A DNA stretch of 64,000 nucleotides from Bosea beijingensis (lineage in GTDB: Bacteria; Pseudomonadota; Alphaproteobacteria; Rhizobiales; Beijerinckiaceae). Each line of letters opens with the position of its first letter. Position 1 is the stretch's first letter. Position numbers and translations under genes: made by a program. Where the stretch lies: assembly GCF_030758975.1 (NCBI RefSeq), contig NZ_CP132359.1, positions 4,525,528 to 4,589,527 of the forward strand, in the 5' to 3' direction. Below the pieces are notes generated by a model. It did not search any database. It saw nothing but the letters and a program-made list of their open reading frames with translations, and was not told where the DNA came from. Shown here one piece after another: positions 62,748 through 64,000 of this stretch.

Positions 62748-64000
62748 GGTTGCGGCTCCTCGACGGGAAGAATGCGCAGGCGCGGACCGGTCTCCGCGTC
62801 GATGACGGCCGGGGCCGAGACCTCGACCGGCCTCAGCCAGCCGCCGCCCAGCGCCTTGTTGAGCGCGATGAAGCTCGTGGCGAGCGCAACCCGGCTCTGG
62901 ATCAGCGATTCCTCCGATGCGTAGAGCGTGCGCTGGGCTTCGAGCACATCAAGGAAGCTCGCCGTGCCCGCCGTATAGAGTGCGCGGGAGAGCCGCGCGG
63001 CTTCGCCGGAGGCGCGGGCGGCCTCGGTCAGGCTGCCGAGCCTGAGCCGCTGCTGCCGCAAGCCGACTAGATTGTCCTCGACATCCTGCAGCGCGGTCAG
63101 CACCGCGAGGCGCAAAGCCGCGTCCTGCTGGTCGCGCCGGGCGCGGGCCGCATCCACTGCTGCCGCGAGTTCGCCGCCATTGAAGATGGGCACGCTGAGG
63201 CTCGGGCCGATTGACCAGCCGATGGCACTGTTCTTGGCGAGATCGCCGAGCTTCAGCGCCGAAGTCGAGATATTGCCGGTCAGCGAGACCGACGGATAGC
63301 GATTGGCCTCGGCCTGGCCGATACGGGCGGTCACTTGGGCGAGCACGCGCTCGGCCGAGCGGACATCCGGGCGGCGACGCAGCACATCGGCCGGGATGCC
63401 GGCGCGCGGCGGGGCAGGCGTGCCGGGGACGGCCGCCGTGCGACTGAAATAGCCGGCCATGGCGGCCGGCGGGCGGCCGGTCAGCACGGCAAGACGATGC
63501 TGGCTCTGGGCGAGCGAGGCTTCGAGCGCGGGGATCTGCGCCTCAGTGCTCGCGGCCTGTGCGGTGGCGCGGGCGGTGTCGATCGCCGAGATGTCGCCGG
63601 CCTGGAAGCGGGTGCGGGTCAGCGCCTCGGTCTCGCGCTGGGTCTTGGCCGTGCTGCGGGCGAGGACGATCCGCGCCTGCAGGCCGCGCGCCTCGACATA
63701 GGTCGAGGCGACATCGCCGATCAGCGTCAGCATGACCGTGTCGAGATCGTCGAAGGCGGCATCCGTGCCATAGGTCGCAGCCTCGACGGCGCGGTCGCGC
63801 GCGCCGAACAGGTCGAGTTCCCAGGAGGCGTCGAAGCCGGCGCGGAAGCTGTTGCGGGTGACGGTGGACGAGCGCGAGCGACTGGCAGAGGCGCCGCCAT
63901 CGACCTGCGGGAAGAGCGCGCCGACCGCCTGCTCGCGGGACGCACGCGCCTCGCGGATGCGGGCCTTGGCCTGCGCGACGTCGAGATTGCCGGCGATGGC
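62744..64000 (-). CDS. NodT/TolC-family outer-membrane efflux channel (5' end outside window)
   Basis: The frame is open from the window edge at 64000 to the stop at 62744, so about 418 C-terminal residues are present. The repeat typical of the family is visible: LDVAQAKARIREARASREQAVGALFPQVDGGAS, SWELDLFGARDRAVEAATY, RRPDVRSAERVLAQVTARIGQAEANRYPSVSLTG, and GWSIGPSLSVPIFNGG. It forms a trimeric channel that serves MacAB. The order on the minus strand is nodT, macA, macB, with overlaps or short gaps, so it is one operon. The signal peptide and lipobox are outside. Confidence 0.92.
   Translation of the reverse strand, partial: AIAGNLDVAQAKARIREARASREQAVGALFPQVDGGASASRSRSSTVTRNSFRAGFDASWELDLFGARDRAVEAATYGTDAAFDDLDTVMLTLIGDVASTYVEARGLQARIVLARSTAKTQRETEALTRTRFQAGDISAIDTARATAQAASTEAQIPALEASLAQSQHRLAVLTGRPPAAMAGYFSRTAAVPGTPAPPRAGIPADVLRRRPDVRSAERVLAQVTARIGQAEANRYPSVSLTGNISTSALKLGDLAKNSAIGWSIGPSLSVPIFNGGELAAAVDAARARRDQQDAALRLAVLTALQDVEDNLVGLRQQRLRLGSLTEAARASGEAARLSRALYTAGTASFLDVLEAQRTLYASEESLIQSRVALATSFIALNKALGGGWLRPVEVSAPAVIDAETGPRLRILPVEEPQP

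Overview
The window is GC-rich chromosomal DNA of an alphaproteobacterium, most likely of the order Hyphomicrobiales. The support is a cobS/cobT aerobic cobaltochelatase pair, a PduO-type adenosyltransferase beside etfBA and hbd, a CyaC-like heme/FeS adenylate cyclase, and rhizobial-style palindromic intergenic repeats. A Bosea-like genus is my guess from gene content and style; nothing in the sequence proves it. The coding is dense, with many ATGA/TGATG start-stop overlaps. There is one tRNA (Ser, CGA), no rRNA, no CRISPR array and no prophage. The only mobile DNA I see is a wrecked IS3-family element at about 5.4-5.9 kb beside a truncated TniQ-like gene.

Layout. 1-4.7 kb (+): the end of a LacI-type regulator, then cupin, alpha/beta hydrolase, aspartate-dehydrogenase-like, SDR and proline-racemase-family genes, which look like one small-molecule catabolic operon. 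4.7-6.2 kb: a scar with an inverted pair of double-hairpin repeats, the TniQ-like fragment and the IS3 remnant. 6.2-14.2 kb (-): htpG, an HNH nuclease, hbd, etfA, etfB, a rhomboid protease, the cobalamin adenosyltransferase, a PagL-like outer-membrane protein and a small membrane protein. 14.3-24.8 kb (-): one long probable operon read from a polysaccharide-lyase-like secreted protein through a four-gene peptide/oligosaccharide ABC importer into a GT4 glycosyltransferase, a polysaccharide deacetylase and a MurG-like glycosyltransferase.

24.9-33.1 kb (+): an ABC-type membrane protein with eroded ATPase motifs, a stand-alone cyclic-nucleotide-binding-fold protein and a CyaC-like adenylate cyclase, then a methyltransferase and two more glycosyltransferases. 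33.2-37.9 kb (+): cobS, a GFA-type protein, a hypothetical protein, cobT and a phytase-like secreted esterase. 38-41 kb: rpmB (L28), a DUF3108 protein, a NIPSNAP protein and a class I aminotransferase. 41.2-48.6 kb (+): a sugar-acid locus (IlvD/EDD dehydratase, ICL/PEP-mutase-family enzyme, double GNAT, SDR, two tandem D-erythronate-dehydrogenase-like genes). It carries a shared candidate operator upstream of two of its units.

48.6-52.3 kb: a diguanylate cyclase, a GNAT acetyltransferase, rpmA and rplU, tRNA-Ser and a small conserved hypothetical. 52.5-56.3 kb (-): M81, M20 and M20 peptidase/amidohydrolase genes in a row. 56.6-57.4 kb: two tiny lipoproteins and a DUF2934 protein. 57.6-59.6 kb: a bile-acid/sodium-symporter-like transporter divergent from its probable LysR regulator. 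59.6-64 kb (-): a MacB-MacA-NodT tripartite efflux operon cut by the window end.

The most interesting unit is 24.9-29.9 kb. Three adjacent, translationally linked proteins (ABC, cNMP-binding fold, nucleotide cyclase) each lack residues normally needed for canonical nucleotide handling. They nevertheless keep intact folds, and the cyclase keeps its heme/[2Fe-2S] sensing half. This may be a redox-sensing membrane system that has been repurposed.
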